Shown piece after piece: positions 1 through 6,096 of a DNA stretch of 8,842 bases; position 1 is the stretch's first letter; the number at the start of each line of letters is the position of its first letter. Made by a program: the position numbers and the translations under genes. Source of the DNA: Actinomycetes bacterium (lineage in GTDB: Bacteria; Actinomycetota; Actinomycetes; Actinomycetales; Cellulomonadaceae); the NCBI GenBank assembly GCA_023389545.1, contig JAEWEI010000033.1, positions 1 to 8,842 of the forward strand, read 5' to 3'. The notes under the pieces are model-generated. The model was not told the origin of the DNA, did not search any database, and saw only the letters and a program-made list of their open reading frames with translations.

Positions 1-111
1 CTGTACGGGCTGGTGAACAGCGAGCTCATGTGGGCGCAGGACCTGGCCGCGTTCGGGCAGCCGATGCAGACGTACGCCTCCGCGCGCCTGGCCCGCGTCG
101 AGGACCAGTGA
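1..111 (+). CDS. FABP-fold / ferric nitrobindin-like protein, C-terminal end (partial)
   Basis: Only the last 36 codons are present; the frame is open from base 1 to the TGA at 109-111. The tail has the final beta-strand signature of the actinobacterial nitrobindin/FABP family: an ELMWAQDLAAFGQPMQTYAS stretch and then a short arginine-rich end. From memory of the family, true nitrobindins (for example mycobacterial Rv2717c) end with ...VGQPLQ.HLAAVLHR, where the last His is the proximal haem ligand. Aligned on GQP.Q, that position here is Ala (RLARV). This would be one of the 'ferric nitrobindin-like' members without the haem-binding His, so haem binding and peroxynitrite isomerase activity should not be assumed. 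It overlaps ygfZ by 4 bp and is probably co-transcribed with it. The N-terminal part lies outside the window. Confidence 0.8.
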   Translation: MYGLVNSELMWAQDLAAFGQPMQTYASARLARVEDQ

Positions 112-1304
112 GCCCTGTGGTGGAGCACGCGACCGACGTGGCGGCCGCCCCCACGCCGCCCAGGCACCGCAGCCCGCTGCTGTCACGCAGCGGCGCCGTC
201 GAGGGCATCGGCCCCGACGCCGGTGTCGCCTGGCACTACGGCGACCCCACCGCCGAGCAGCGGGCGATGTCCCGCGGCGGCGCCGTGGTGGACCAGTCCC
301 ACCTCGGCGTGGTGACGGTGACCGGGCCCGACCGCCTCACCTGGCTGCACTCGATCACGTCGCAGCACGTCAGCGACCTGCCGCCGCGCACGTCCACCGA
401 GTTGCTCGTGCTCAGCCCTCAGGGGCACATCGAGCACGCCGCGGGCGTGGTGGACGACGGCGCCACCACCTGGCTCATCACCGAGGGCGCCTCGGCTCCC
501 GCGCTCGCCGCGTGGCTGGACCGGATGCGGTTCACGCTGCGGGTCGAGGTCGCCGACGTGACAGACGAGTGGGCGGCGATCGGCGAGCCGGTGGACGCCG
601 AGGGCGCCGAGGGCGAGCCGGTCACCTGGCGCGACCCGTGGCCGCGCACCGCGCCCGGCGGCACCCGGTACGGGCCCGACGACGCCCAGCACCCGGGATC
701 GGACCGCGCCTGGCGGCTCGTGCTGGTCCCGCGTGCCGAGCTCGCGCAGCAAGTGGCGGCGCGTGAGCAGGCCGGGTGGCCGCTGGTCGGCACCTGGGCC
801 AGCGAGGCCCTGCGCGTGGAGGCGTGGCGCCCCCGGCTCGGACGCGAGGTGGACCACCGGTCCATCCCGCACGAGCTCGACTGGCTGCGCACGGCCGTGC
901 ACCTGGAGAAGGGCTGCTACCGCGGCCAGGAGACCGTGGCGCGCGTGCACAACCTCGGCCGCCCCCCGCGCCGGCTCGTGATGCTGCACCTCGACGGGTC
1001 CGGGCACCTGCTGCCGGAGCCGGGCGCGCCGGTGCATGAGACGGGGTCGCTGACCAGCGGCGGAGAGATCGGCCGCGTCATCGGGCACATCACCAGCGTG
1101 GCCCGCCACCATGAGCTCGGGCCCGTGGCGCTGGCAGTGGTCAAGCGCTCCGCGCCCACCGACGCCGACCTCATGGTCGAGTGCGAGGGCGGCCCGGTGG
1201 CCGCCGGCCAGGAGCCGATCGTCGCCGGCGAGGGCGTGTCGGCGGATCGCCCGGCGCCCCGAGGTCCCGTCGCCCGCGGCCTGGGGCATCGCCCGAGCCT
1301 GTGA
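108..1304 (+). CDS. ygfZ: YgfZ/GcvT-domain folate-binding protein (Fe-S cluster assembly/repair)
   Basis: 398 aa from the GTG at 108, which overlaps the previous stop (GTGA). GTG 117 is an alternative start, and an AGGA at 101-104 lies just upstream. The family signature K-G-C-Y-R-G-Q-E is at residues 268-275, with the conserved Cys at 270, followed by TVARVHNLGRPPRRL. The N-terminal part (about residues 58-100, VVDQSHLGVVTVTGPDRL...) matches the GcvT-like folate-binding fold, and the C-terminal part (about 285-390) forms the beta-barrel region. YgfZ proteins are cytosolic, bind tetrahydrofolate and are needed for the activity of certain Fe-S enzymes and for tRNA thiolation in E. coli. Length is within the actinobacterial range, with an acidic, low-complexity insertion near residues 163-200. 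The last 40 or so residues are Gly/Pro/Arg-rich and look poorly conserved. The next gene overlaps by 4 bp, so translational coupling is likely. Confidence 0.93.
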   Translation: MSPVVEHATDVAAAPTPPRHRSPLLSRSGAVEGIGPDAGVAWHYGDPTAEQRAMSRGGAVVDQSHLGVVTVTGPDRLTWLHSITSQHVSDLPPRTSTELLVLSPQGHIEHAAGVVDDGATTWLITEGASAPALAAWLDRMRFTLRVEVADVTDEWAAIGEPVDAEGAEGEPVTWRDPWPRTAPGGTRYGPDDAQHPGSDRAWRLVLVPRAELAQQVAAREQAGWPLVGTWASEALRVEAWRPRLGREVDHRSIPHELDWLRTAVHLEKGCYRGQETVARVHNLGRPPRRLVMLHLDGSGHLLPEPGAPVHETGSLTSGGEIGRVIGHITSVARHHELGPVALAVVKRSAPTDADLMVECEGGPVAAGQEPIVAGEGVSADRPAPRGPVARGLGHRPSL

Positions 1305-2434
1305 GCGGCGCCGGCTCCACGGTCGCCGGGTCCGTCGCCGAGCGGCTGCGCAGGACCCGCCGGGAGTCCGCCGCCTGGGCGACTGAGGGCTGGCGACGAG
1401 CGCGGTCCGCGTGGTTCGCGATCCTGCAGGCCGCCTTCGCGGCGGGCGTCGCATTCGGCATCTCGCACCAGGTGCTGGGCCACCCGGCCCCGATCTTCGC
1501 GCCGATCTCGGCGTGGATCGCGCTGGGCTTCAGCGAGGACCGCCAGCTCCGCCGCATCCTGGAGATCTCCGCGGGGGTGGCGCTCGGCGTCGGGCTGGCG
1601 GAGCTGCTGGTCAGCGGCATCGGATCGGGCGCCTGGCAGATCGGGGTGGTGCTCGTCCTGGCGGCGCTCGTCGGGCGGTTCGTGGACCGCGGGCAGCTCG
1701 TCGCCCGGCTAGCCGGCTCGCAGGCCATCGTGGTGGTGGGTCTGCCGGCCACAGCCGCGGGCGGCGGCGGGGTGGGGCGGATCACCGACGCGATCATCGG
1801 CGGGCTCTCGGCCTTCGTGATCGTCGCGATCACGCCCACGGACCCGCGGCGCCTGCCGCGGCAGCAAGCCCACCGGGCAATGGTCGACCTCGCGGTGATG
1901 CTGCGCCTGGTCGCCCGCGGGCTGCGGGACCAGGTGGCGCGGGACTTGGAGGAGGCCCTGCTCGCGGGGCGCTCGTCGCAGTCGGCCCTCGACGACTGGA
2001 AGAGCTCGGCCACCGACGCCCGCAAGAACGCCCGGGTGATCCCACTCGGGCGGCGCCACCGGGACGACCTGGTCAAGCTCGAGCGGGCAGCGGTGATGGC
2101 CGACCGGGCGATGCGCAACGCCCGTGTGCTCGCCCGACGCGCGTTGACGGCGATCCCGACGGAGGAGGCGTCCGTCGTGGAGCTCGCCGGCGCTATCGAG
2201 CAGATCGCCGACGCCGTGGACGAGCTCGGCACGGAACTGGTCGCCGCCGACGTCCCGGACCGCGCGCGCTCGTTGCTGGCCGCGGCGGCCCACCGGCTCG
2301 ACCCGTACCGGATCGCCCAGGGCGACATCCGGCTGCAGAGCATCGTGCTGCTGGCCAGGTCCCTGGTCGTGGACCTGTTCGAGGCCACCGGCGCCACTGC
2401 CGCCGAGGCCCGCACGCACCTGCCGTCCATCTGA
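1301..2434 (+). CDS. FUSC / aromatic-acid-exporter-like membrane protein
   Basis: 377 aa from the GTG at 1301, overlapping the ygfZ stop (GTGA). No clear Shine-Dalgarno sequence is visible, consistent with coupling to ygfZ. A basic N-terminus (residues 15-36) is followed by six hydrophobic segments at about 38-57, 64-78, 87-105, 112-128, 140-153 and 161-178. The PIFAPISAWIALGFSED segment and the paired helices resemble the membrane half of the FUSC/ArAE (DUF939) superfamily. Residues 180-377 form a long, soluble, charged, mostly alpha-helical domain, presumably cytosolic. Well-studied relatives (AaeB) export aromatic carboxylic acids, but most actinobacterial members have no known substrate, so the transport role is inferred from fold only. 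It sits inside a housekeeping operon (ygfZ upstream; DUF2516, asparaginase and dtd downstream), which gives no direct hint of substrate. Confidence 0.78.
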   Translation: MSGAGSTVAGSVAERLRRTRRESAAWATEGWRRARSAWFAILQAAFAAGVAFGISHQVLGHPAPIFAPISAWIALGFSEDRQLRRILEISAGVALGVGLAELLVSGIGSGAWQIGVVLVLAALVGRFVDRGQLVARLAGSQAIVVVGLPATAAGGGGVGRITDAIIGGLSAFVIVAITPTDPRRLPRQQAHRAMVDLAVMLRLVARGLRDQVARDLEEALLAGRSSQSALDDWKSSATDARKNARVIPLGRRHRDDLVKLERAAVMADRAMRNARVLARRALTAIPTEEASVVELAGAIEQIADAVDELGTELVAADVPDRARSLLAAAAHRLDPYRIAQGDIRLQSIVLLARSLVVDLFEATGATAAEARTHLPSI

Positions 2435-2504
2435 GCCCGCGGGCATCCTGACCGCGTCAGAGCATCGCACTGTCCGGCACGGCCGGGCGTCGTAGGCTCG
2501 GCGC
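2435..2504 (+). promoter_or_regulatory. Candidate leaderless promoter for the DUF2516 gene
   Basis: This is the only real gap (70 bp) in the left operon. TAGGCT at 2493-2498 fits the actinobacterial -10 pattern TANNNT and is separated from the GTG at 2505 by exactly 6 nt. A transcript would therefore begin at or next to the start codon. No Shine-Dalgarno sequence is present upstream of that GTG, which supports leaderless translation. The -35 position (about 2470-2475, CTGTCC) is a weak match. A self-complementary GCCCGCGGGC directly follows the upstream stop at 2435-2444 and could slow or partly terminate read-through, but there is no T-tract. Confidence 0.45.
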
Positions 2505-2837
2505 GTGATCCCCGCACTCCAGACCGCCATCTACATGATCTTCTACGTCGCCATCTTCGCGGCGAGCCTGTGGGCGCTCGTCGACCTGCTGCGCCGGCCC
2601 GCGGCGGCGTTCACCGCCGCCGGCAAGCTGACCAAGGGCAAGTGGGGCGGGATCCTCGGGTTGTCCGTCGCCGCGTCGTTCATGGCGCTGCCGTACCCGA
2701 TCGGGCTCGGGTTCCTCCCGTTCCTCGCGCTCGGGGCCGCCGTCGCGGCGATCGTGTACCTGGTGGACGTGAAGCCCGCCGTCACCCCGTACACCAAGCG
2801 GCGCGGCCCCCGCGGCCCGCAGCGGGGCGGCTGGTGA
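2505..2837 (+). CDS. DUF2516 family small membrane protein
   Basis: 110 aa, starting at GTG 2505. Three hydrophobic segments are visible: about residues 4-26 (with a run of aromatic residues), 48-63 and 66-88. A basic loop with GKLTKGKWGG lies between the first two, and a highly basic tail ([14 protein letters not shown]) is presumably cytosolic. The size, topology and the VDLLRRPAAAF...KLTK segment match the DUF2516 family of actinobacterial inner-membrane proteins, whose function is unknown. The start is chosen because it follows a -10-like TAGGCT by 6 nt and because an in-frame protein with a normal N-terminal helix begins there. It overlaps the asparaginase gene by 4 bp (GTGA), so the two are probably translated from the same message. 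Confidence 0.82.
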   Translation: MIPALQTAIYMIFYVAIFAASLWALVDLLRRPAAAFTAAGKLTKGKWGGILGLSVAASFMALPYPIGLGFLPFLALGAAVAAIVYLVDVKPAVTPYTKRRGPRGPQRGGW

Positions 2838-3871
2838 GCAGCATGGCCTCCGCTCTGCTCGCGCAGGTGGTGCGCGGCGACCTCGTCGAGTCCGAGCACA
2901 TGGGGAGCCTGGTCGTCCTCGCCCCCGAGGGTGGAACGCTCCTGGCGCTGGGCGACCCCGACCAGCTCGTCTACGGGCGGTCGTCGCTGAAACCCCTGCA
3001 GGCAGTCGCGATGCTGCGCAGCGGCCTGGACCTTCATGGCGCCCACCTCGCGCTCGCAGCGGCCAGCCACAACGGGGAGCCCGGGCACATCGAGGGCGTG
3101 CGGGCGATCCTCACCGCCGCCGGGCTGGACGAGTCGGCGCTGCAGAACACCCCGACCCTGCCGCTCGACGCCGCTGCCGCGCTGGACTGGCAGCGCGCCG
3201 GACGGGGGCCGGAGTCGATCGCGCAGAACTGCTCGGGCAAGCACGCGGCGATGCTGGCGACCTGTGTGGCCGCGGGCTGGGACACCGCTGGCTACCTCGA
3301 CCCCGGGCACCCGTTGCAGCGGGCGGTGCGGGACACCCTCGCCGAGCTGACCGGCGAGCCGGCCAGCCACCCCACGGTGGATGGCTGCGGGGCGCCGCTG
3401 TTCGCCACGACGCTGCGCGGACTGGCGCGGGCCTTCAGCACGATCGCCCGCGCCGGTCAGACGGCGCCCGCTGGAGCCGAGGGCCGCGTGGCTCAGGCGA
3501 TGAGCGCGCACCCCTGGCACGTCGCCGGCACTGGCCGCGACGCCACCGACGTGATGCTCGCCGTGCCCGGCCTGATCGCGAAGGACGGCGCGGAGGGCGT
3601 GTACGCGGCCGCGCTGCCCGATGGCACGTCCATCGCGTTCAAGGTCGCCAACGGCAGTGCCCGGCCCCGGCCCGCCATCCTGCGCGCAGCGCTGCGCGTC
3701 GCGGGGGCGGATCAGGCGCCGGGCGCGGATGTGGCAGCGCTGGACCGCGTCGGGCGGGTGGACGTGCTGGGCCACGGCCGTCCGGTGGGCGCCGTCGTCG
3801 CCGCGTTCAGCGAGGCGGCGGGTGGGGGCGAGGCCTCTGGCGGGGCGGCCGCTGACGCAGGGCGCTCATGA
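2834..3871 (+). CDS. L-asparaginase, zinc-dependent Rhizobium-type family (pfam06089)
   Basis: 345 aa from the GTG at 2834, overlapping the DUF2516 stop. ATG 2843 is an alternative three codons in. Residues known from the Rhizobium etli ReAV-type asparaginase can be placed. They include the S50-S51-L52-K53 pair, S78 in ASHNGEPGH and K250 in [11 protein letters not shown] for the two Ser-Lys catalytic dyads. The zinc site corresponds to C133-S-G-K136 ([11 protein letters not shown]) with D183-G-C185 (DGCGAP). The S78-to-C133 spacing is the same as in ReAV as I remember it, so the active site looks intact. The protein is cytosolic, without a signal peptide, and is expected to hydrolyse L-asparagine to aspartate and ammonia. 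Relatives are annotated only as 'asparaginase', so substrate breadth is uncertain. Its stop overlaps the dtd start (ATGA). Confidence 0.88.
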   Translation: MSSMASALLAQVVRGDLVESEHMGSLVVLAPEGGTLLALGDPDQLVYGRSSLKPLQAVAMLRSGLDLHGAHLALAAASHNGEPGHIEGVRAILTAAGLDESALQNTPTLPLDAAAALDWQRAGRGPESIAQNCSGKHAAMLATCVAAGWDTAGYLDPGHPLQRAVRDTLAELTGEPASHPTVDGCGAPLFATTLRGLARAFSTIARAGQTAPAGAEGRVAQAMSAHPWHVAGTGRDATDVMLAVPGLIAKDGAEGVYAAALPDGTSIAFKVANGSARPRPAILRAALRVAGADQAPGADVAALDRVGRVDVLGHGRPVGAVVAAFSEAAGGGEASGGAAADAGRS

Positions 3872-4308
3872 GGGCCGTGGTGCAGCGGGTCACGCGCGCC
3901 AGCGTGACCGTGGACGGCGAGGTCGTGGGCGCCATCGACCGACCGGGGCTGGTGGCGCTGGTCGGGGTGACGCCCGGCGACGGGGCCGCCCAGGTGGAGC
4001 TCATCGCGCGCAAGATCGCCGACCTGCGCATCCTGCGCGGCGAGCTGAGCGTGGCCGACGCCGGGGCGCCCGTGCTCGTGGTCAGCCAGTTCACGCTGTA
4101 CGGCGACACCCGCAAGGGCCGCCGCCCGACGTGGAACGCTGCCGCTCCCGGGCCCGTCGCCGAGCCGCTCGTCGACGCGGTGGTCGCCGCGTTGCGCGCA
4201 CGCGGCCTCGAGGTCGCCACGGGGCGGTTCGGCGCGGACATGCAGGTGGACATCGTCAACGACGGGCCCGTGACGTTGCTGATCGAGTCGGACCCCGCCA
4301 CCGGTTGA
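3868..4308 (+). CDS. dtd: D-aminoacyl-tRNA deacylase (DTD)
   Basis: 146 aa, full family length, beginning [20 protein letters not shown] as usual. The two active-site motifs are present. S73-Q-F-T76 lies in SQFTLYGD; the Ala of the commoner SQFTLxAD is Gly here, a form I recall as common in actinobacteria. The cross-subunit Gly-cisPro motif is G133-P134 in NDGPVT. The dimeric cytosolic enzyme removes D-amino acids (and mischarged glycine) from tRNA, recycling the tRNA and protecting translation. The ATG overlaps the asparaginase stop by 4 bp, and an AGGG lies about 5 nt upstream. It is the last gene of the plus-strand operon and converges on the YeiH-type transporter. Confidence 0.95.
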   Translation: MRAVVQRVTRASVTVDGEVVGAIDRPGLVALVGVTPGDGAAQVELIARKIADLRILRGELSVADAGAPVLVVSQFTLYGDTRKGRRPTWNAAAPGPVAEPLVDAVVAALRARGLEVATGRFGADMQVDIVNDGPVTLLIESDPATG

Positions 4309-4385
4309 GCACACTCCTGGGGCCCGGGTGGGCTGGCTGGGCGCCGGGCGCGCGTTGATGTCCGCGCCGCCCGACGCCCGACCGG
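4309..4385. terminator. Convergent intergenic gap with a possible bidirectional hairpin
   Basis: This 77-bp spacer separates dtd (plus) from the transporter stop (minus). GGCGCG at 4347-4352 and CGCGCC at 4363-4368 form a 6-bp GC stem with a 10-nt loop, readable on both strands. No run of T follows on either strand, so if it terminates it does so in the U-less manner often inferred in high-GC actinobacteria, or with Rho. Its position between two converging genes is the main support. Confidence 0.3.
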
Positions 4386-5552
4386 TCAGAGCTCGAAGCC
4401 CGCGAACAGCACCGAGGCCAACGCCAGGCCCACCACCAGGTTGAACACCGTGGCCAGGCCGAACACGGCCACCGGCCGCCATCCGGCGGCCCGCAGCGCC
4501 TTGACCCGCAGCTCGAGCCCGATGCTGACGAACGCCAGGATGAAGAACAGCGTCCGCAAGTCGTTCGCCACGGTGATCACCGGCTTGCCGACGTCCGAGC
4601 CGACCTGGGCCAGGTAGATGGTGCCGATCACCGACGCGGCCAGGAAGCCGAGCACGAACTTCGGGAACCGCCGCCACAACTCGCCCAGGCCGGGCGCCGC
4701 CGCGTCCGGGCGACGCTCCACCTTGAACGCGAAGTACGCGGTGAGCGCGATGGCCACCACGCCGATCAGCGCGTTCTGGGTGGCCTTCACGATCGTCGCG
4801 AGGGCGAGGGCGTCCTCGCCGGCGAGCGTGCCCGCCGCCGCGACGGCCGCCGTGGTGTCGATGTTGCCGCCGATCCACGCGCCGGCCACGGCCGGGCTCA
4901 GGCCTAGCAGGTCGACGAGCCACGGCAGCACGAAGATCGACGGCAGCGCGAAGACGATCACCAGGCTGGCCGCGTAGGCGAGCTGCTCGCGCTTGGCCTG
5001 CACCGCGCCCGCGGCCGAGATGGCCGCACTGACCCCGCAGATGGACACCGCCGAGCTGAGCAGAGCGCGCAGCTTGTCGTCGAGCCCGAACTTGCCGCCC
5101 ACCCACCAGGTGAACAGGAAGACGCTGGAGATCAGCACGAGCGCCTGCACGATGGCGGGCACCGCCGCCGTGACGATCAGGCTGAGGTTCACCGATGCGC
5201 CCAGCAGCACCACGCCCGTCTTGATGAACAGCTCGGTGCGGAACGCGGCGGCCACCTTGTCCTTGAGGTTCGTCGCCACCAGCACCGCGTTGCCGAGCAG
5301 GCCCAGCGCGATGGCGTACACGGGGAACTCGATGGGCTTGGCGATGCGGGCCAGCGGGGTGCCCTCCGTCCACACCGGCACGTTGAGCTCGAGGTACCGG
5401 GTCAGCGCGGCGAGCAGCACCACGAGCAGCAGCCCGGCGACTGTCCACGCCACGCCGGGTGGCGGGGCAGGCGATTCGGCGTCGGCGCGCCCGGCATGGG
5501 CGCCCGCAGCGGGTGACGTGTTGTCGAGCGCTGTGGCGTCGGCGGCGCTCAT
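4386..5552 (-). CDS. YeiH/PSE-family transporter ('putative sulfate exporter')
   Basis: 388 aa from the ATG at 5552-5550 (a GTG directly before it is the alternative). About ten hydrophobic helices run through the protein after a 33-residue Ala/Pro-rich N-terminal tail. Family features include TPLARIAKPIEFPVYAI (65-81), the FRTELFIKTGVVLLGAS stretch (104-120), SSAVSICGVSAAISA (166-180, with the conserved Cys-Gly) and GNIDTTAAVAAAG (229-241). These match the Cons_hypoth698/PSE family (YeiH, TauZ). TauZ is linked to sulfate or sulfite export during taurine breakdown and YeiH to sulfite stress, but biochemical proof is thin, so the substrate is inferred. Its start overlaps the stop of the 56-aa membrane protein gene (TGATG), implying obligate translational coupling. 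A cysteine-containing leader ORF lies further upstream. Confidence 0.85.
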   Translation of the reverse strand: MSAADATALDNTSPAAGAHAGRADAESPAPPPGVAWTVAGLLLVVLLAALTRYLELNVPVWTEGTPLARIAKPIEFPVYAIALGLLGNAVLVATNLKDKVAAAFRTELFIKTGVVLLGASVNLSLIVTAAVPAIVQALVLISSVFLFTWWVGGKFGLDDKLRALLSSAVSICGVSAAISAAGAVQAKREQLAYAASLVIVFALPSIFVLPWLVDLLGLSPAVAGAWIGGNIDTTAAVAAAGTLAGEDALALATIVKATQNALIGVVAIALTAYFAFKVERRPDAAAPGLGELWRRFPKFVLGFLAASVIGTIYLAQVGSDVGKPVITVANDLRTLFFILAFVSIGLELRVKALRAAGWRPVAVFGLATVFNLVVGLALASVLFAGFEL

Positions 5553-5722
5553 CACGGCACCAGCCCGTCGGTGAGGACGCCGGTGAGGACGAGGGTCAGC
5601 AGGACCAGGCCGAGCGCTGTGGCGATCCAGTCCTCGGAAAGGCGCCGTCGGGGGCGCGGGACGACGCCGGAGCCCGGGGCGGGCTCCGGCGCGGCATCGG
5701 GATCGTGCGAGAGGTGGGTCAT
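5552..5722 (-). CDS. 56-aa single-helix membrane protein coupled to the YeiH-type transporter
   Basis: The ATG at 5722-5720 is preceded by AAGGA (complement of 5728-5732) at 5-nt spacing, one of the best ribosome-binding sites in the window. The stop is TGA at 5554-5552, sharing its final A with the transporter ATG. The product has a polar Pro-rich N-terminus (residues 1-25), a basic stretch PRPRRRLSEDW, then one hydrophobic helix (about 33-51, ATALGLVLLTLVLTGVL) and a short tail. From memory, long-form YeiH/PSE transporters often carry an N-terminal helix introduced by an (S)EDWxAxxxG motif within the same polypeptide. Here SEDWIATALG sits in a separate small protein. I therefore read it as the detached first helix, or a small partner subunit, of the transporter. 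A simple N-terminal accessory peptide is the alternative. Confidence 0.75.
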   Translation of the reverse strand: MTHLSHDPDAAPEPAPGSGVVPRPRRRLSEDWIATALGLVLLTLVLTGVLTDGLVP

Positions 5723-5888
5723 GTCAGTCCTTGGGGTGGGCCGGCTCGGCGGTGTGGGCGCGCGCGAGCCGCGGGTGAACGGATGCGGGGCGCCGAGAGG
5801 GTGTCAGCGGCCGTGCCGACGGCGGGCGTCGGGCGAGCGGCTCAGCGCCGCGTGGACGCCCGAACGGGCGATGCGGCGGACCTCTCGG
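5723..5888 (-). promoter_or_regulatory. Structured leader RNA, candidate attenuator of the transporter operon
   Basis: This is the non-coding stretch between the leader ORF stop and the 56-aa gene, read on the minus strand. A 9-bp perfect inverted repeat (GCCGAGAGG, 5889-5881) begins at the last base of the leader stop codon and pairs with 5800-5792. Nested inside is an 8-bp repeat (CGGGCGTC, 5862-5855, with GACGCCCG, 5830-5823), itself enclosing a 5-bp stem with loop GCTGA (5851-5847 / 5841-5837). The first arm of the 8-bp repeat can instead pair with the segment just before it (CGCCC GTTC GGGCG, 5870-5857), so two structures compete. No T-rich terminator tail is visible. In a GC-rich genome some such repeats occur by chance, so function is inference. 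Confidence 0.5.
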
Positions 5889-5972
5889 CTACCGACAGCG
5901 ACAGGCGGACGCGCGGGGCGCGGCGGGCACGAGTCCCCGCGCGCAGGCCGTCAGCGTCGTCATGTGCGTCAT
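5889..5972 (-). CDS. Candidate cysteine-containing leader peptide (27 codons)
   Basis: A short ORF from ATG 5972 (or ATG 5963, preceded by AGGA at 8-nt spacing, giving 24 aa) to TAG at 5891-5889. It has Cys at residues 10, 24 and 26 and ends SACRCR-stop. The last two Cys codons are TGT, whereas 7 of 8 Cys codons in the confident genes of this window are TGC. It lies about 167 nt upstream of an operon for a sulfur-type transporter and is followed immediately by an inverted repeat. This arrangement resembles the actinobacterial cysteine leader peptides and polycysteine uORFs reported upstream of sulfur genes in mycobacteria. It lacks the usual 'HVDLCRV'-type core I remember for some of them. 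An ORF of this length may be accidental, hence moderate confidence. Confidence 0.45.
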   Translation of the reverse strand: MTHMTTLTACARGLVPAAPRASACRCR

Positions 5973-6096
5973 CCTGGACGCGGGTCGCACCCGGCGCCCA
6001 TGGCCGTCCGGATCGTGGACATTCGTCCTATCAGTACTGTCTGCGAGGCTTGTCCCTCAACTGTTGCCAGCACGGAGGGCAGGTGAGGATGTCGTG
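5973..6096. other. Divergent intergenic region between macro-domain gene and leader ORF
   Basis: This stretch separates the minus-strand leader ORF from the plus-strand macro gene and is less GC-rich than its surroundings around 6020-6065. It holds the CAGTACTG palindrome (6032-6039), the possible minus promoter described separately, and the GAGGA ribosome-binding site of the macro gene (6085-6089). Upstream in-frame extension of the macro gene to 5962 is possible in principle but would lack a ribosome-binding site and any macro-domain similarity. Confidence 0.4.
6031..6060 (-). promoter_or_regulatory. Weak promoter candidate for the leader/transporter operon
   Basis: Read on the minus strand, TTGAGG (6060-6055) is followed after 18 nt by TACTGA (6036-6031). 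This would start a transcript near 6024, some 60 nt before the leader ORF. The -10 lacks the final T of the consensus. The hexamer lies within the 8-bp palindrome CAGTACTG (6032-6039), which also supplies a TACTGT on the plus strand (6035-6040) as a possible -10 for the macro-domain gene. I see no good -35 for that direction. The local AT richness compared with its surroundings supports a promoter region in general. Confidence 0.27.

Noticed and set aside
183..1454. Long antisense open frame of over 400 codons opposite ygfZ
   Set aside because: Composition is Arg/Ala/Gly/Pro/His-rich low complexity, with no domain, as expected for shadow frames in GC-rich DNA. The plus strand holds a clear YgfZ protein.
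2435..2444. GCCCGCGGGC palindrome after the FUSC gene as an intrinsic terminator
   Set aside because: It has no loop and no T-tract; a 10-bp self-complementary GC word is common in this composition.
1171..2517. Long antisense open frame opposite the FUSC-type gene
   Set aside because: Ser/Arg/Thr/Ala-rich mirror of a real membrane protein; no start signal and no recognisable motifs.
3712..5448. Very long minus-strand frame of nearly 580 codons across dtd and the transporter
   Set aside because: It runs in a different frame from the transporter, is Arg/Ala/Gly-rich throughout and crosses a convergent gene boundary.
5552..5554. Frameshift error splitting one transporter gene in two
   Set aside because: The upstream part has its own strong ribosome-binding site. 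The downstream part has its own start in a TGATG overlap and a complete first membrane helix. A true recent frameshift cannot be fully excluded without comparison to relatives.
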